DNA from: Polaromonas sp. C04
GTDB taxonomy: Bacteria > Pseudomonadota > Gammaproteobacteria > Burkholderiales > Burkholderiaceae_C
Length of the DNA stretch: 64,000 nucleotides
Reading direction: 5' to 3'
Assembly: GCF_002002705.1 (NCBI RefSeq)
Contig: NZ_MUNS01000027.1
Span: 62,001-126,000, forward strand
Positions 45,728-57,779 of the stretch are shown piece by piece. The notes beneath the pieces were generated by a model, which did not search any database, was not told the DNA's origin, and saw only the letters and a list, made by a program, of their open reading frames with translations. Position numbers and translations under genes: made by a program. Each line of letters begins with the position of its first letter. Positions within the stretch are counted from its first letter, which is position 1.

Positions 45728-45778
45728 GCGTGAGCCGTCTGTATAGCGTGCGTCAAAAGTGAAGATCTTCGGTCATCT

Positions 45779-46375
45779 ATGATTGAACTGAGCGCTTTGG
45801 TCGAACTGGCCTCGGACCGGGCCAGGCGAAGAATCTCGATCGCGGATATGGTCCATTCAATGGGCGACGGCAGTGTGAAGGTACTGCTCCTTCTATTCGC
45901 CTTGCCCAACAGTATTCCCGCCCTTCCAGGCACGTCGACCATCCTCGGCTTTCCCTTGCTGTTTCTGACGATGCAGATGGCTCTCCGCAAGCCGCCCTGG
46001 ATGCCCCGATGGCTAGCGAGGCAATCGTTGTCGAGAAAGGATTTCGCCGCGATTGTGCTGCGCTTGACGACGCTGTCCACATGGGCCGAAAGGATTTGCA
46101 CCCCGCGACTTGGCAGGTATGTGGACGGCTGCACTTTGCGGATGGCTGGTGTTCTTGGCGTGTTGCTTTCCGTGGTGCTCGTTTTACCTCTGCCGTTGGT
46201 GAATGTCCCTTGCGGCATCGCATTGGTGCTGCTTTCACTCGGTGGGTTATATAAGGACGGCCTTTTTTCGATATTGGGCTTCGTCGCTGGATTCGCATCG
46301 CTTGGACTGACGGCAGCTGTTGTGATTTTTTCTTTCCGCGTCGGCAAGCAGATTCTGTTGTTCTGGCACTTCTGA
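45779..46375 (+). CDS. ExoD-family membrane protein
   Basis: 198 residues. The N-terminal soluble part precedes VLLLLFALPNSIPALPGTSTILGFPLLFLTMQM, the typical ExoD signature, and about three further membrane segments (138-152, 155-171, 173-190). ExoD was named for exopolysaccharide synthesis in rhizobia; its biochemical role is unknown. It lies 51 nt after the usp remnant and converges with the kinase gene at 46388. Confidence 0.85.
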   Translation: MIELSALVELASDRARRRISIADMVHSMGDGSVKVLLLLFALPNSIPALPGTSTILGFPLLFLTMQMALRKPPWMPRWLARQSLSRKDFAAIVLRLTTLSTWAERICTPRLGRYVDGCTLRMAGVLGVLLSVVLVLPLPLVNVPCGIALVLLSLGGLYKDGLFSILGFVAGFASLGLTAAVVIFSFRVGKQILLFWHF

Positions 46376-46387
46376 GTATCGTGAAGA

Positions 46388-47824
46388 TCATTGACGCAAT
46401 GTTGCTGCGCGCTCTTCGCCGGTGAGCGGCTCGGCAAGTGCGGATAGCCTATTCAAAACGGCGATGTCGGCTTCGGATGCATCGCCCTGGCGGGCCAGCA
46501 GGCGCGCGCGCAGCACCGGTAGCGGCGCCTCGCAGGCCACAATCGAAAACGGCACGCCGAGCGCGCGTGCCAGCGCAAGCGCCTCGGCTCTTTCGGCGCG
46601 GCGCAGGAACGCGGCGTCGAGGATCACCGGGAAGCCCGCCTGCAATGCGATGCGCGTCATTTTGAACAGGTGCTCATAGGTGCGCGCCGAGGCCGTGGCG
46701 TCGTACAGGTTCAGTCCCCTGGCGCGTGAATCTTCGAGCATGCCGAGCCCGAACAGGCGCTTGCGCTCCACATCCGAGCGCAGCCTGATGGCGCCCTCAC
46801 GCTCCAGCAGGCGTTGCGAGACAAATGTCTTGCCTGAACCCGGCAGGCCGTGGGTGATGAACAGCCGTGCGTTGCGCCGCTGTGTCCAAGCCAGCGCAGT
46901 CTCCAGGTAGTTGCGCGCGGCGGTGCCGCCCGTGCCGCGAAGGTGCTCCACCTGGGCTCGCACGAGTGCCCGGTAAACCACCGAAAAACACAAGCCGGGC
47001 AGGCCGTCATGGTCACCTGTCCGGTCAAGCCACCCGTTGATGAAGCGAAAGGCAAAGTCGCGCCGATGCCGGGCAGCGAAGTCCATCATGACGAACGCCG
47101 CGTCGTCGAGCACGTCGATCCAGCGCAGCGCCGGGTCGAACTCGATGCAATCGAAGGCGGCAATGGCGCCATCCAAGCTCACCACGTTGGCCAGGTGCAG
47201 GTCGCCGTGGCATTCGCGCACACGGCCGTTCGCTTTGCGCGACGTCCACAAGGGCGCCAATGTGGCGGCCTGGGCTTCGAGCCAGTACCGCAGGGCGGCG
47301 TGCTCCGTGTCGCTCGCCAACGTTTGCACGCCGTCGAGTGCGGCCAGCGCGGCGCTTCGCCGGCATTCGGCGCTGGCGAAACGGCTCGCGGCCGCGGCGC
47401 CCGGCGTACGCTCGTGAAAGTCGGCGAGCAGCGCGGCCAGCCGATCGACATCGCGGGCGGCAAGGCGGCCTGCGTCAAGCTGCTCGCGAAACAGCGCGCC
47501 CGGAGCAAAGCGGCGCATGCGCACCGCATATTCCAGGGTTAGACCCGGGCCGTCGAGTACCGGTGCCTCAAGCGTGCCGGTGATGCGCGTGACGCCGAGA
47601 TACAGCGAGGGCGCCAGCCTGCGATTTAACCGCACTTCTTCTTCGCAGAAATGCTGGCGCGCCTGCAGTGTGCTGTAGTCGACGAAAGGCAGCCGTACCG
47701 GCTTTTTGATCTTGTAAGCGGTGTTGCCTGTCAGCAGCACCCACGAGATATGGGTCTCGATGAGTTCGGCGTCCAGCGCATGAGCCAGTGCTCTGACGAG
47801 GGCGATGGAGTCGATAGTTTGCAT
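46388..47824 (-). CDS. Two-domain APH-like / P-loop kinase protein
   Basis: 478 residues. The N-terminal aminoglycoside-phosphotransferase-like fold (about 1-310) has ECHGDLHLANV and AFDCIEFDPALRWIDVLDD, the catalytic and Mg-binding loops. The C-terminal P-loop kinase domain (about 320-478) has GLPGSGKTFVSQRL and an RSDVERKR segment. The fused architecture is conserved in many proteobacteria, often in stress or anaerobic loci, without a known substrate. The start at 47824 (MQTIDSIAL) is chosen over 47923 because the upstream frame reads through the FNR box. Confidence 0.85.
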   Translation of the reverse strand: MQTIDSIALVRALAHALDAELIETHISWVLLTGNTAYKIKKPVRLPFVDYSTLQARQHFCEEEVRLNRRLAPSLYLGVTRITGTLEAPVLDGPGLTLEYAVRMRRFAPGALFREQLDAGRLAARDVDRLAALLADFHERTPGAAAASRFASAECRRSAALAALDGVQTLASDTEHAALRYWLEAQAATLAPLWTSRKANGRVRECHGDLHLANVVSLDGAIAAFDCIEFDPALRWIDVLDDAAFVMMDFAARHRRDFAFRFINGWLDRTGDHDGLPGLCFSVVYRALVRAQVEHLRGTGGTAARNYLETALAWTQRRNARLFITHGLPGSGKTFVSQRLLEREGAIRLRSDVERKRLFGLGMLEDSRARGLNLYDATASARTYEHLFKMTRIALQAGFPVILDAAFLRRAERAEALALARALGVPFSIVACEAPLPVLRARLLARQGDASEADIAVLNRLSALAEPLTGEERAATLRQ

Positions 47825-47860
47825 TTTGACGTGAGAGTACGCCCGAAGGTGGCATAGGGT

Positions 47861-47874
47861 TTGATGTCTGTCAA
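47861..47874. promoter_or_regulatory. FNR-type box, distal of two before phaB
   Basis: TTGAT-GTCT-GTCAA, the same half-sites as at 23710. It lies 37 nt before the leftward kinase gene and 90 nt before phaB. Confidence 0.6.
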
Positions 47875-47892
47875 ATGGGCCGCAACTGGCAC

Positions 47893-47906
47893 TTGATCTG
47901 GCGCAA
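47893..47906. promoter_or_regulatory. FNR-type box, proximal of two before phaB
   Basis: TTGAT-CTGG-CGCAA. Centred about 41 nt upstream of a start point near 47941, with TAAGCT at 47929-47934 as a weak -10. Together with the box 32 nt upstream (three helical turns) it gives a tandem arrangement. Confidence 0.55.
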
Positions 47907-47963
47907 GCAGGTGGCGCTGCCATCTCGTTAAGCTGAATTTTTGTAATTCTTCAGGAACGGCAC

Positions 47964-48713
47964 ATGGCAACAACGAGACGCATCGCGGTGATAACCGGTG
48001 GCACGGGAGGACTCGGTGAGGCGATTTGCAGACGCCTGGCCGATGACGACTTCACGGTCGTGGCACTGCATTCACCCGGGAACCAGCAAGTACAGGCGTG
48101 GCAGACGGCGCAGGAGGCGTTGGGTTACCACTTTGGAGCGGTGGGGGTTGACGTCGCAAGTTTCGATTCCTGCGCGGCTGCGGCGCAGGCCATCCACCAG
48201 CAACATGGCCCCGTGTCCGTGCTGGTCAACAACGCCGGCATCACCCGCGACGCGAGTTTTCGCAAGATGACGCCGCAGGCGTGGGATGCGGTGCTGCGCA
48301 CCAATCTTGACTCGATGTTCAACATGACCAAACAGATCATCGAAGACATGCTTTCGCTCGGCTGGGGTCGCATCGTCAACATCTCGTCGGTCAACGGCCA
48401 GCGCGGCGCCTTTGGTCAGGCCAACTATGCGGCATCAAAGGCAGGCATCCACGGTTTCACGAAGACGCTGGCACTGGAATTCGCCAGCAAGAACATCACC
48501 GTCAACACCATTTCGCCCGGTTATCTGCGCACGCGCATGGTCGAGAAAATGCCGCCCGACGTGCTGCGCGAGCGGATCCTCCCGCAGATTCCCATGGGCC
48601 GGCTCGGTGAGCCGGCCGAGGTCGCCGAACTGGTGGCCTATCTGGCTTCAGAACATGCGGCCTTCGTCACCGGCGCCAATGTGGCAATCAACGGCGGCCA
48701 GCATATGTACTGA
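47964..48713 (+). CDS. phaB: Acetoacetyl-CoA reductase
   Basis: 249-residue short-chain dehydrogenase that reduces acetoacetyl-CoA to (R)-3-hydroxybutyryl-CoA with NADPH. N-terminal TGGTGGLGEAI cofactor loop, NNAGITRD, ISSVNGQRGAFGQANYAASK with catalytic Tyr at 155 and Lys at 159. RTNLDSMFNMTKQ and the C-terminal INGGQHMY tail fit the PhaB/PhbB group. The matching polymerase phaC is 10 kb downstream rather than adjacent. Two FNR-type boxes precede it. Confidence 0.9.
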   Translation: MATTRRIAVITGGTGGLGEAICRRLADDDFTVVALHSPGNQQVQAWQTAQEALGYHFGAVGVDVASFDSCAAAAQAIHQQHGPVSVLVNNAGITRDASFRKMTPQAWDAVLRTNLDSMFNMTKQIIEDMLSLGWGRIVNISSVNGQRGAFGQANYAASKAGIHGFTKTLALEFASKNITVNTISPGYLRTRMVEKMPPDVLRERILPQIPMGRLGEPAEVAELVAYLASEHAAFVTGANVAINGGQHMY

Positions 48714-48726
48714 CCGCCGCCCGGCC

Positions 48727-49158
48727 TTATTGCACTGCCAGCTTCTTGGACGCGGCCGTAGCCTTTTTCGGCAGCTCCAGCGTTAGTACGCCATCGGCAT
48801 ACCTGGCCTGTGCCTTGGTATCGTCCACATCTTGCGCCAGGCTGAAAGTGCGCGAAACGTTGCCGTAATAGCGCTCGCTGCGCAGCACCTTGTTCCCGTT
48901 GCCCTTGGTTTCCTTTTCCTGTTTGACCTCGGCGTCGATCTGCACGACGTTACCGTCGATGCGCACGTTGATGTCTTCCTTCTTGACACCTGGCAGGTCA
49001 GCCTTGACCACGTAGGTATTGTCCTTTTCCGAAAGGTCCAGGCGCATGTCAAGGACTGGGGGGGTCATCTCGAACTGGACCGGTGCAAAGAAGCGGCGCA
49101 GGGCCGATTCGAAAGAGTCGTTGAAGCCGGGTTCGAGTACACGGAGATGGTTTGCCAT
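48727..49158 (-). CDS. Hsp20 small heat shock protein
   Basis: 143-residue alpha-crystallin family chaperone. Core motifs VKADLPGVKKEDINVRIDGN and the C-terminal ADGVLTLELPKK are present, followed by a short Ala/Lys tail without the classical IXI. It holds unfolding proteins. It lies 53 nt after the BON protein gene on the same strand and is probably in its operon. GAGG lies upstream of the ATG. Confidence 0.93.
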   Translation of the reverse strand: MANHLRVLEPGFNDSFESALRRFFAPVQFEMTPPVLDMRLDLSEKDNTYVVKADLPGVKKEDINVRIDGNVVQIDAEVKQEKETKGNGNKVLRSERYYGNVSRTFSLAQDVDDTKAQARYADGVLTLELPKKATAASKKLAVQ

Positions 49159-49211
49159 GATGATCCTCTTGCGTTGGTTGAAAAAAATGGAAGAAAGGGG
49201 GCCGGCTATGC

Positions 49212-49865
49212 CTAGCCGGTAATATCGAGTTTGTCCACGACACGCGAGACACCGCGCGCCGAGAACGCCGCACCCATGGCCGCGTCACGCTCTGGCAGTG
49301 AGTGGACCTTGCCGCGCAGGGTGACGACACCACCCTCGACCTCGATGTTGATGTGCTCGGCTTCGCGCGCCGCCTGCCGTGTCAGCGCCGCGGTGATTTC
49401 GGTGCCGATGTCCTTCGAGCTTGCGCGGGGCTTGATGGTGATACGGTTGGTCAGGCCCCGCACGCCGACAAGCGGGCGAATGCACTGCTCGGCATTGGTG
49501 AACTGATAGCCCCAGTCGACCTCGCCGGTGAGCGTGACCCAGCCGTCTTCAACCTCGACCTTCACGCGCCCGTCGGGAACGAGCGAACTCCAGCGCAAGG
49601 CGGAGGCCGCGGCCTGGGCGATTTCCGAATCGCTGCGGCGGTGCTCGGCGGCGAGTTTGACGTCCAGTTCGAGAGCAATGCCGCGTACGCCCGCTACGCG
49701 GCGCACTGCGCGCTCTGCCGCATATTTTTCGGCGAAAGTGTCCAGGTGGCCGCTCAGGGTCACCACACCGTTCTTGACCATGACGCCAATACCGGTGGCA
49801 TTGATGGCCGCGTCCCAGGCGAGCTCCGCCATGACGTCGGCCTTGAGTTGGGTATCGGTTTTCAT
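49212..49865 (-). CDS. Triple BON-domain protein
   Basis: 217 residues made of three BON repeats (about 3-70, 78-145, 152-217), each ending in a GGVVTLRGKV-like strand pair. No signal peptide is visible, unlike OsmY, so it is probably cytoplasmic, or secreted in an unknown way. BON domains bind lipids or membranes and are linked to osmotic and envelope stress. The start at 49865 has GGAG upstream. The FNR-type box at 49951-49964 and TAGAGT on the minus strand fit its promoter. Confidence 0.9.
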   Translation of the reverse strand: MKTDTQLKADVMAELAWDAAINATGIGVMVKNGVVTLSGHLDTFAEKYAAERAVRRVAGVRGIALELDVKLAAEHRRSDSEIAQAAASALRWSSLVPDGRVKVEVEDGWVTLTGEVDWGYQFTNAEQCIRPLVGVRGLTNRITIKPRASSKDIGTEITAALTRQAAREAEHINIEVEGGVVTLRGKVHSLPERDAAMGAAFSARGVSRVVDKLDITG

Positions 49866-49950
49866 ACTTTGACTCTCCTTGAGTTGCAGTAACACGCCAC
49901 CGCAAGACGCGATGCAGGATGAACTCTATTCAGCCTTGTGCATGACAGGT

Positions 49951-49964
49951 TTGATATTTCGCAA
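49951..49964. promoter_or_regulatory. FNR-type box before the BON/Hsp20 operon
   Basis: TTGAT-ATTT-CGCAA. TAGAGT on the minus strand (49923-49928) lies near the -10 position for the leftward operon. Confidence 0.5.
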
Positions 49965-50000
49965 GCCATGCAGGTGTTCTTGCGCGGCTTGTCGGGCGAC

Positions 50001-50014
50001 TTGATCTGACACAA
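50001..50014. promoter_or_regulatory. FNR-type box before the L,D-transpeptidase gene
   Basis: TTGAT-CTGA-CACAA; the right half has one mismatch. CAGAAT at 50037-50042 lies at the -10 position for the rightward gene. Confidence 0.45.
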
Positions 50015-50072
50015 CAAAAATGGGGCGGCCAGTCCGCAGAATGGTTACACGAAATAACATCGGGGATTACGC

Positions 50073-50876
50073 ATGCTATTGACGCGCCACGGGTTTCTCC
50101 GGGTCTTCGCCGCCGCGGCACTTGGCGGACTGTCTTCGCCGGTATACCCATTCGATCCGGTCGCAGACATGTCGGCGCTGTACCGCGCACATGTTGACAG
50201 GCAACTGGACGTGCCCGAGGTCGAAGCGCAGCGTTATGCCGGATTGGCGACCGAGGCCCTGGCCACGGCCGGCGTCTCGCTGGTGCAGCCGCAGTACCTC
50301 GCGTTGGTCGACCGCGATCCGAACGTTCAGGCTTTCTTTTTGTTCTGGCGCTCCGCGCAAGGTGAATGGGAGTGGGTGGGGGCGTCACCCGTTTCTACCG
50401 GCCGGCCCGGCAGTTTCGACCACTTTCAAACCCCGCTGGGGGTGTTCGACCACACCACGGCAAACCCCGATTTCCGGGCCGAGGGGACCCGAAACAGTAA
50501 CGGCATACGCGGGTATGGCGCCAAGGGCATGCGCGTCTACGACTTTGGCTGGCAGCATGTCCCCAAGGGTTGGGGAGACGGGGCAGTGGTGGACATGCGG
50601 CTGCAGATGCATGCCACCGATCCGGACCTGCTCGAGCGCCGCTTGGGCAGTGCGCAGTCGAAAGGCTGCATCCGCATTCCCGCTTCGCTCAATCGCCTGC
50701 TCGACCACTATGGTGTCCTTGATGCGGACTACGAACAGGCCCTGCGCAAAGGTCGGCCCCTATGGGTCATGGATGCGCGACGCGAGCCTGTCGCCTATCC
50801 TGGACGCTACTTGATCGTGGTGGAATCAGGGCGGGCGAGCCGACCCGACTGGACCCCGGCGCCAGGCCGACGCTAG
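50073..50876 (+). CDS. L,D-transpeptidase (YkuD family)
   Basis: 267-residue exported protein. A short signal peptide (about 1-26) starts the protein. The catalytic motif runs from MHATDPD (His near 180) to GSAQSKGCIRIP with nucleophile C199, matching HX(14-17)[S/T]HGChN-type YkuD sites. The role is 3-3 cross-linking of peptidoglycan or attaching proteins to it in the periplasm. Such cross-links help stationary and stressed cells. GGGGA lies upstream of the ATG. It converges with the alcohol dehydrogenase. Confidence 0.88.
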   Translation: MLLTRHGFLRVFAAAALGGLSSPVYPFDPVADMSALYRAHVDRQLDVPEVEAQRYAGLATEALATAGVSLVQPQYLALVDRDPNVQAFFLFWRSAQGEWEWVGASPVSTGRPGSFDHFQTPLGVFDHTTANPDFRAEGTRNSNGIRGYGAKGMRVYDFGWQHVPKGWGDGAVVDMRLQMHATDPDLLERRLGSAQSKGCIRIPASLNRLLDHYGVLDADYEQALRKGRPLWVMDARREPVAYPGRYLIVVESGRASRPDWTPAPGRR

Positions 50877-50885
50877 CCACCAGTC

Positions 50886-51893
50886 TCAGGGGATGAGCAC
50901 CGCGGCCCCATTGACCGTGCCGGCACGCACCGCCTGGACGGCGGCGTTGGCGTCGCGCAGCGCGAAGGTCTGCACATGGGTTTGCAGCGCCAACTCGCCC
51001 ACCAGGTTGAAGAAGGCGTCACCATCCGCGCGCGTGAGGTTGGCGACCGACTTGAGCACCCGTTCGCCCCAGAGCAGCCGGTAGTCGAAGGACGGGATGG
51101 CACTCATGTGGATGCCGGCGCACACCACGGTACCGCCCTTGCGCGTGGCGGCCAGAGCGGCCGGCACGAGTTCGCCTGCAGGCGCGAAGATCAACGCTGC
51201 GTCCAGCAGGGCGGGGGCGGCATCGTCAGAACTTGCCCCGGCCCACACGGCGCCCAGGCTGCGCGCAAAATCCTGCCCGGCACGGTCACCGGCACGGGTG
51301 AAGGCGAATACCTCCTGTCCGTGCGCCACGGCGATCTGGCAGATGATGTGGGCCGCGGCACCGAAGCCGTAGAGCCCTAAGCGGTGTGGCGCGGCCGCAC
51401 CGGCCAGACGCCAGGCGCGAAAGCCAATCAGCCCGGCACACAGCAGGGGCGCAGCATGGGCATCGCCGTACTGCGCTGGCAGGGCGAAGCAGAAACGCTC
51501 GTCGGCAGCGGCGTATTCGGCAAAGCCGCCGTCGCGGTCATAGCCCGTGAAGACGGGAAAGTCGCAGAGGTTTTCGCGCTCCATGGCACAAAACGGACAG
51601 CTGCCGCAGGTTCCACCCAGCCAGGGGATGCCTACGCGCTGGCCCACGGTGAACCGTAGTGCCTTCGAGCCGAGGGCTACGATCTGACCGACGATTTCAT
51701 GTCCCGGTACAACATGATCCCGATGCGGCGGCAGCTCGCCGTCGATGAGATGCAGATCGGTGCGGCACACCCCGCAGGCAAGCACACGGACCACCACATC
51801 GTGGTCACCGGCGACCGGAACAGGTTTGCGCTGCGCCACGAGTTTGCCCCCGGTCGGGGCTATGGTCATGGTAAACATGGAAGCTGGCAACAT
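50886..51893 (-). CDS. Zinc-dependent alcohol dehydrogenase
   Basis: 335-residue medium-chain dehydrogenase (AdhA/AdhP-like). Catalytic zinc ligands in CGVCRTDLH and GHE, structural zinc cysteines in CGSCPFCAMERENLC. The cofactor domain has LGLYGFGAAAH in place of the usual GxGxxG, one residue altered. It probably reduces acetaldehyde or similar to alcohol with NAD(P)H when respiration stops. Starts at 51893, 51878 and 51869 are possible, none with a strong ribosome binding site. The FNR-type box at 51950 lies 57 nt upstream. Confidence 0.88.
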   Translation of the reverse strand: MLPASMFTMTIAPTGGKLVAQRKPVPVAGDHDVVVRVLACGVCRTDLHLIDGELPPHRDHVVPGHEIVGQIVALGSKALRFTVGQRVGIPWLGGTCGSCPFCAMERENLCDFPVFTGYDRDGGFAEYAAADERFCFALPAQYGDAHAAPLLCAGLIGFRAWRLAGAAAPHRLGLYGFGAAAHIICQIAVAHGQEVFAFTRAGDRAGQDFARSLGAVWAGASSDDAAPALLDAALIFAPAGELVPAALAATRKGGTVVCAGIHMSAIPSFDYRLLWGERVLKSVANLTRADGDAFFNLVGELALQTHVQTFALRDANAAVQAVRAGTVNGAAVLIP

Positions 51894-51895
51894 GA

Positions 51896-53963
<2,068 letters not shown>

Positions 53964-53967
<4 letters not shown>

Positions 53968-54266
53968 ACCTGGACGACACGCCTGCCGCCACGCAGAACG
54001 ATCCGGATCGCCTGCGCAGCGCCGCACAGCGCGCTCAGCAGCGTGAACGCGCGGCGCTGGATGACCCGGAGACCTCGGTGAGCCGCCGTCTCGCGCAGGT
54101 CGGCGTGCTCGGCTGGACCATCGTCGTGCCCATGCTGCTCGGGCTGTTTCTCGGGCGCTGGCTCGACCGCCTGTTGGGCACGCATGCGCTGTTCGCAGCC
54201 GCGCTGCTGCTGCTCGGCGCCGGCCTCGGTCTGTGGTCTGCCTGGCGCTGGATGCACCGCCAATGA
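53964..54266 (+). CDS. atpQ: N-type ATPase accessory membrane protein AtpQ
   Basis: 100 residues: an Arg/Glu-rich cytoplasmic N-terminus of about 45 residues, then two membrane segments (about 48-66 and 74-92) separated by a short GRWLDRLLG loop. It resembles the AtpI/AtpZ group. In N-ATPases it stands at this operon position and is thought to help assembly or ion supply. Four-nt overlap with atpR. Confidence 0.82.
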
Positions 54267-54556
54267 TGCCGCCGCCGCCTCATGCCGGTGCGCTGGCCGC
54301 CTCGCTCGTCACCGGGCTGGGCGCCGGTTTTGCGCTCGGCGTGGTGCATTTCGCCACGCTCGCACGCAACCTGCGCCTGTTCGCCGCCGGCCGCCTTGCG
54401 GCCGCCTTCGGCCTGCAGTTCGTGCGCCTGGCGGTGACCATCGCCTGCTTCGCGGTGCTTGCCCGGCAGTGCGGCGCCGGCGCGGTGCTGGCGGGCCTGG
54501 CCGGCCTGCTGCTGGCGCGCACCTGGCTGCTGCGGCGCACAGGAGCGGGCCCATGA
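54263..54556 (+). CDS. atpR: N-type ATPase accessory membrane protein AtpR
   Basis: 97 residues with three hydrophobic segments and conserved arginines (ARNLRLFAAGRLAAAFGLQFVRL). It is specific to N-ATPase operons, and a role in assembly of the rotor ring has been proposed for the family. The start is ATG 54263 or 54266. Overlaps both neighbours. Confidence 0.82.
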   Translation: MMPPPPHAGALAASLVTGLGAGFALGVVHFATLARNLRLFAAGRLAAAFGLQFVRLAVTIACFAVLARQCGAGAVLAGLAGLLLARTWLLRRTGAGP

Positions 54557-55245
54557 ACTCGCCGCTGGCCAGCCACGTGCTGTTTCATCTCGGTCCCGTG
54601 CGGGTGTCCTCGGCGGTCGTCGTGACCTGGGTCATCATGGCGGTGCTGCTGCTGGCCGCGCTGGCGACGACGCGGCGGCTGCGCCTGGTCCCGTCAACCC
54701 GCCAGACCGTGCTCGAACTCCTGGTCGGCACCGTCGATGCACAGATTCGCGACACGATGCAGGCCGAACCCGAACCGTACCGGGCTCTGATCGGAACGCT
54801 GTTTCTCTACATTCTCACGGCGAACTGGAGCTCGCTCGTGCCGGGCGTCGAGCCGCCCACCGCGCAGCTCGCCACCGACGCCGCACTCGCGGGCATCGTC
54901 TTCTGCGCGACCATCCTCTTCGGCATGCGCACGCGCGGCATCGGCGGCTACCTCGAAACGTTCGCCGAACCGACCTGGGTCATGATCCCGCTCAACCTGG
55001 TCGAGCAGCTCACGCGCACGTTCTCGCTGATCGTGCGCCTGTTCGGCAACGTCATGAGCGGCGTGTTCGTGGTCGGCATCGCGCTGTCGCTGGCCGGCTT
55101 GCTGGTGCCGATCCCGTTCATGGCGCTGGACCTGCTGACCGGCGCAATCCAGGCCTACATCTTTTCCATGCTGGCGATGGTTTTCATCGGCGCCACCGTT
55201 AGCCACAATCCGTATTCCACCAAAAAACCAGGAGTCCCCCCATGA
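54553..55245 (+). CDS. atpB: N-type ATPase subunit a
   Basis: 230 residues, five or six membrane segments. The essential arginine of the ion path is R162 in FSLIVRLFGNVMSG. The C-terminal segment GAIQAYIFSMLAMVFIG is typical of subunit a. The start at 54553 overlaps atpR by 4 nt; its end overlaps atpE by 4 nt. Confidence 0.93.
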   Translation: MNSPLASHVLFHLGPVRVSSAVVVTWVIMAVLLLAALATTRRLRLVPSTRQTVLELLVGTVDAQIRDTMQAEPEPYRALIGTLFLYILTANWSSLVPGVEPPTAQLATDAALAGIVFCATILFGMRTRGIGGYLETFAEPTWVMIPLNLVEQLTRTFSLIVRLFGNVMSGVFVVGIALSLAGLLVPIPFMALDLLTGAIQAYIFSMLAMVFIGATVSHNPYSTKKPGVPP

Positions 55246-55490
55246 ACAACCTGATCGAGGTCGTCAGCATCCTCGCCGCAGCCATTGCGGTGTCGTTCGG
55301 CGCCATCGGCCCGGCGCTGGCCGAGGGCCGCGCCGTCGCCGCCGCGATGGACGCGATCGCGCGCCAGCCGGAATCGGCCGGCACGCTGTCGCGCACGCTG
55401 TTCGTCGGCCTGGCGATGATCGAGACGATGGCGATCTACTGCCTCGTCATCGCGGTGCTGGTGCTGTTCGCCAACCCGTTCGTGCACTGA
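55242..55490 (+). CDS. atpE: N-type ATPase rotor subunit c
   Basis: 82 residues, a hairpin of two membrane helices with the ARQPE loop. The ion-binding positions are E61 followed by T62 in helix 2 and E28 in helix 1, where sodium-type c subunits have a glutamine. Two carboxylates per hairpin match the N-ATPase ring of Burkholderia pseudomallei, shown to be proton-specific with 17 subunits. AGGA lies upstream. Confidence 0.92.
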   Translation: MNNLIEVVSILAAAIAVSFGAIGPALAEGRAVAAAMDAIARQPESAGTLSRTLFVGLAMIETMAIYCLVIAVLVLFANPFVH

Positions 55491-55507
55491 GCCGCGCCGC
55501 GACCCCG

Positions 55508-56234
55508 ATGAAGATCGATTGGTGGACACTCGGCCTGCAGGCGATCAATGTCGTCGTCCTGGTCTGGCTGCTGTCGCGCTTCCTGTTCAAGCCGGTGGCG
55601 GCCATCATCGCCGAACGCCAGGCCGCCGCGGCGCGCTTGCTGTCCGAGGCGCAGGCCGCGCGCGATGCCGCCCAGCGCGAGCGCGATGCGGCCAGCGCCG
55701 AAACTGTGCACATGGCCGCGGCGCGCGAACAGGCGCTGCGCGAGGCGGGCGCCGCGGCAGAGGTGGAGAAAGCGCATCTGCTCGCGCAAGCCCAACTCGA
55801 GGCCGCGCGCCTGCGCGAGCAGGGGCAGGCCGAGATCGCCGCCGCACGCGCTGCCGAGGCCCGCGCCATGCAGGACCGCGCCGCCACGCTGGCCGTGGAC
55901 ATCGCGACGCGCCTGCTCGCGCGCCTGCCCGACAGCGCACGCGTGGACGGCTTCGTCGCAGGCCTGGCGGCGGCCGTGGCGGCACTGCCGCAGGGCGCAC
56001 GCGCGACCCTCGCAAACGGCGCGCCGCCGCGCCTGACCGCCGCGCGCGCGCTGACGCCGGCCGAACTCGAGCATCTGCGCACCGCCATCGGCCAGAGTCT
56101 CGGCCGCGCGGTGACGCTGGATGCTGCCGTCGATCCGTCCCTGCTCGCCGGGCTCGAACTTGAAGGTGACGGCGCCGTGGTGCGCAACAGCCTGCGCGCC
56201 GATCTCGCCCATCTGCTCGAGGCACTGACCCGCC

Positions 56235-56257
<23 letters not shown>
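55508..56257 (+). CDS. atpF: N-type ATPase subunit b with delta-like C-terminus
   Basis: 249 residues, long for subunit b. N-terminal membrane anchor (about 10-28), then the long Ala/Arg/Glu coiled coil (30-125). The C-terminal region (about 130-249) ends in [27 protein letters not shown], like the end of subunit delta/OSCP. The operon has no separate atpH, so this protein probably joins both functions. It overlaps atpA by 23 nt. Confidence 0.87.

Positions 56258-57775
<1,518 letters not shown>

Positions 57776-57779
<4 letters not shown>

Noticed and set aside
45571-45762. Intact 63-residue protein
   Set aside because: Its first half matches UspA and the rest is an out-of-frame reading of the UspA C-terminus; annotated as a pseudogene instead.
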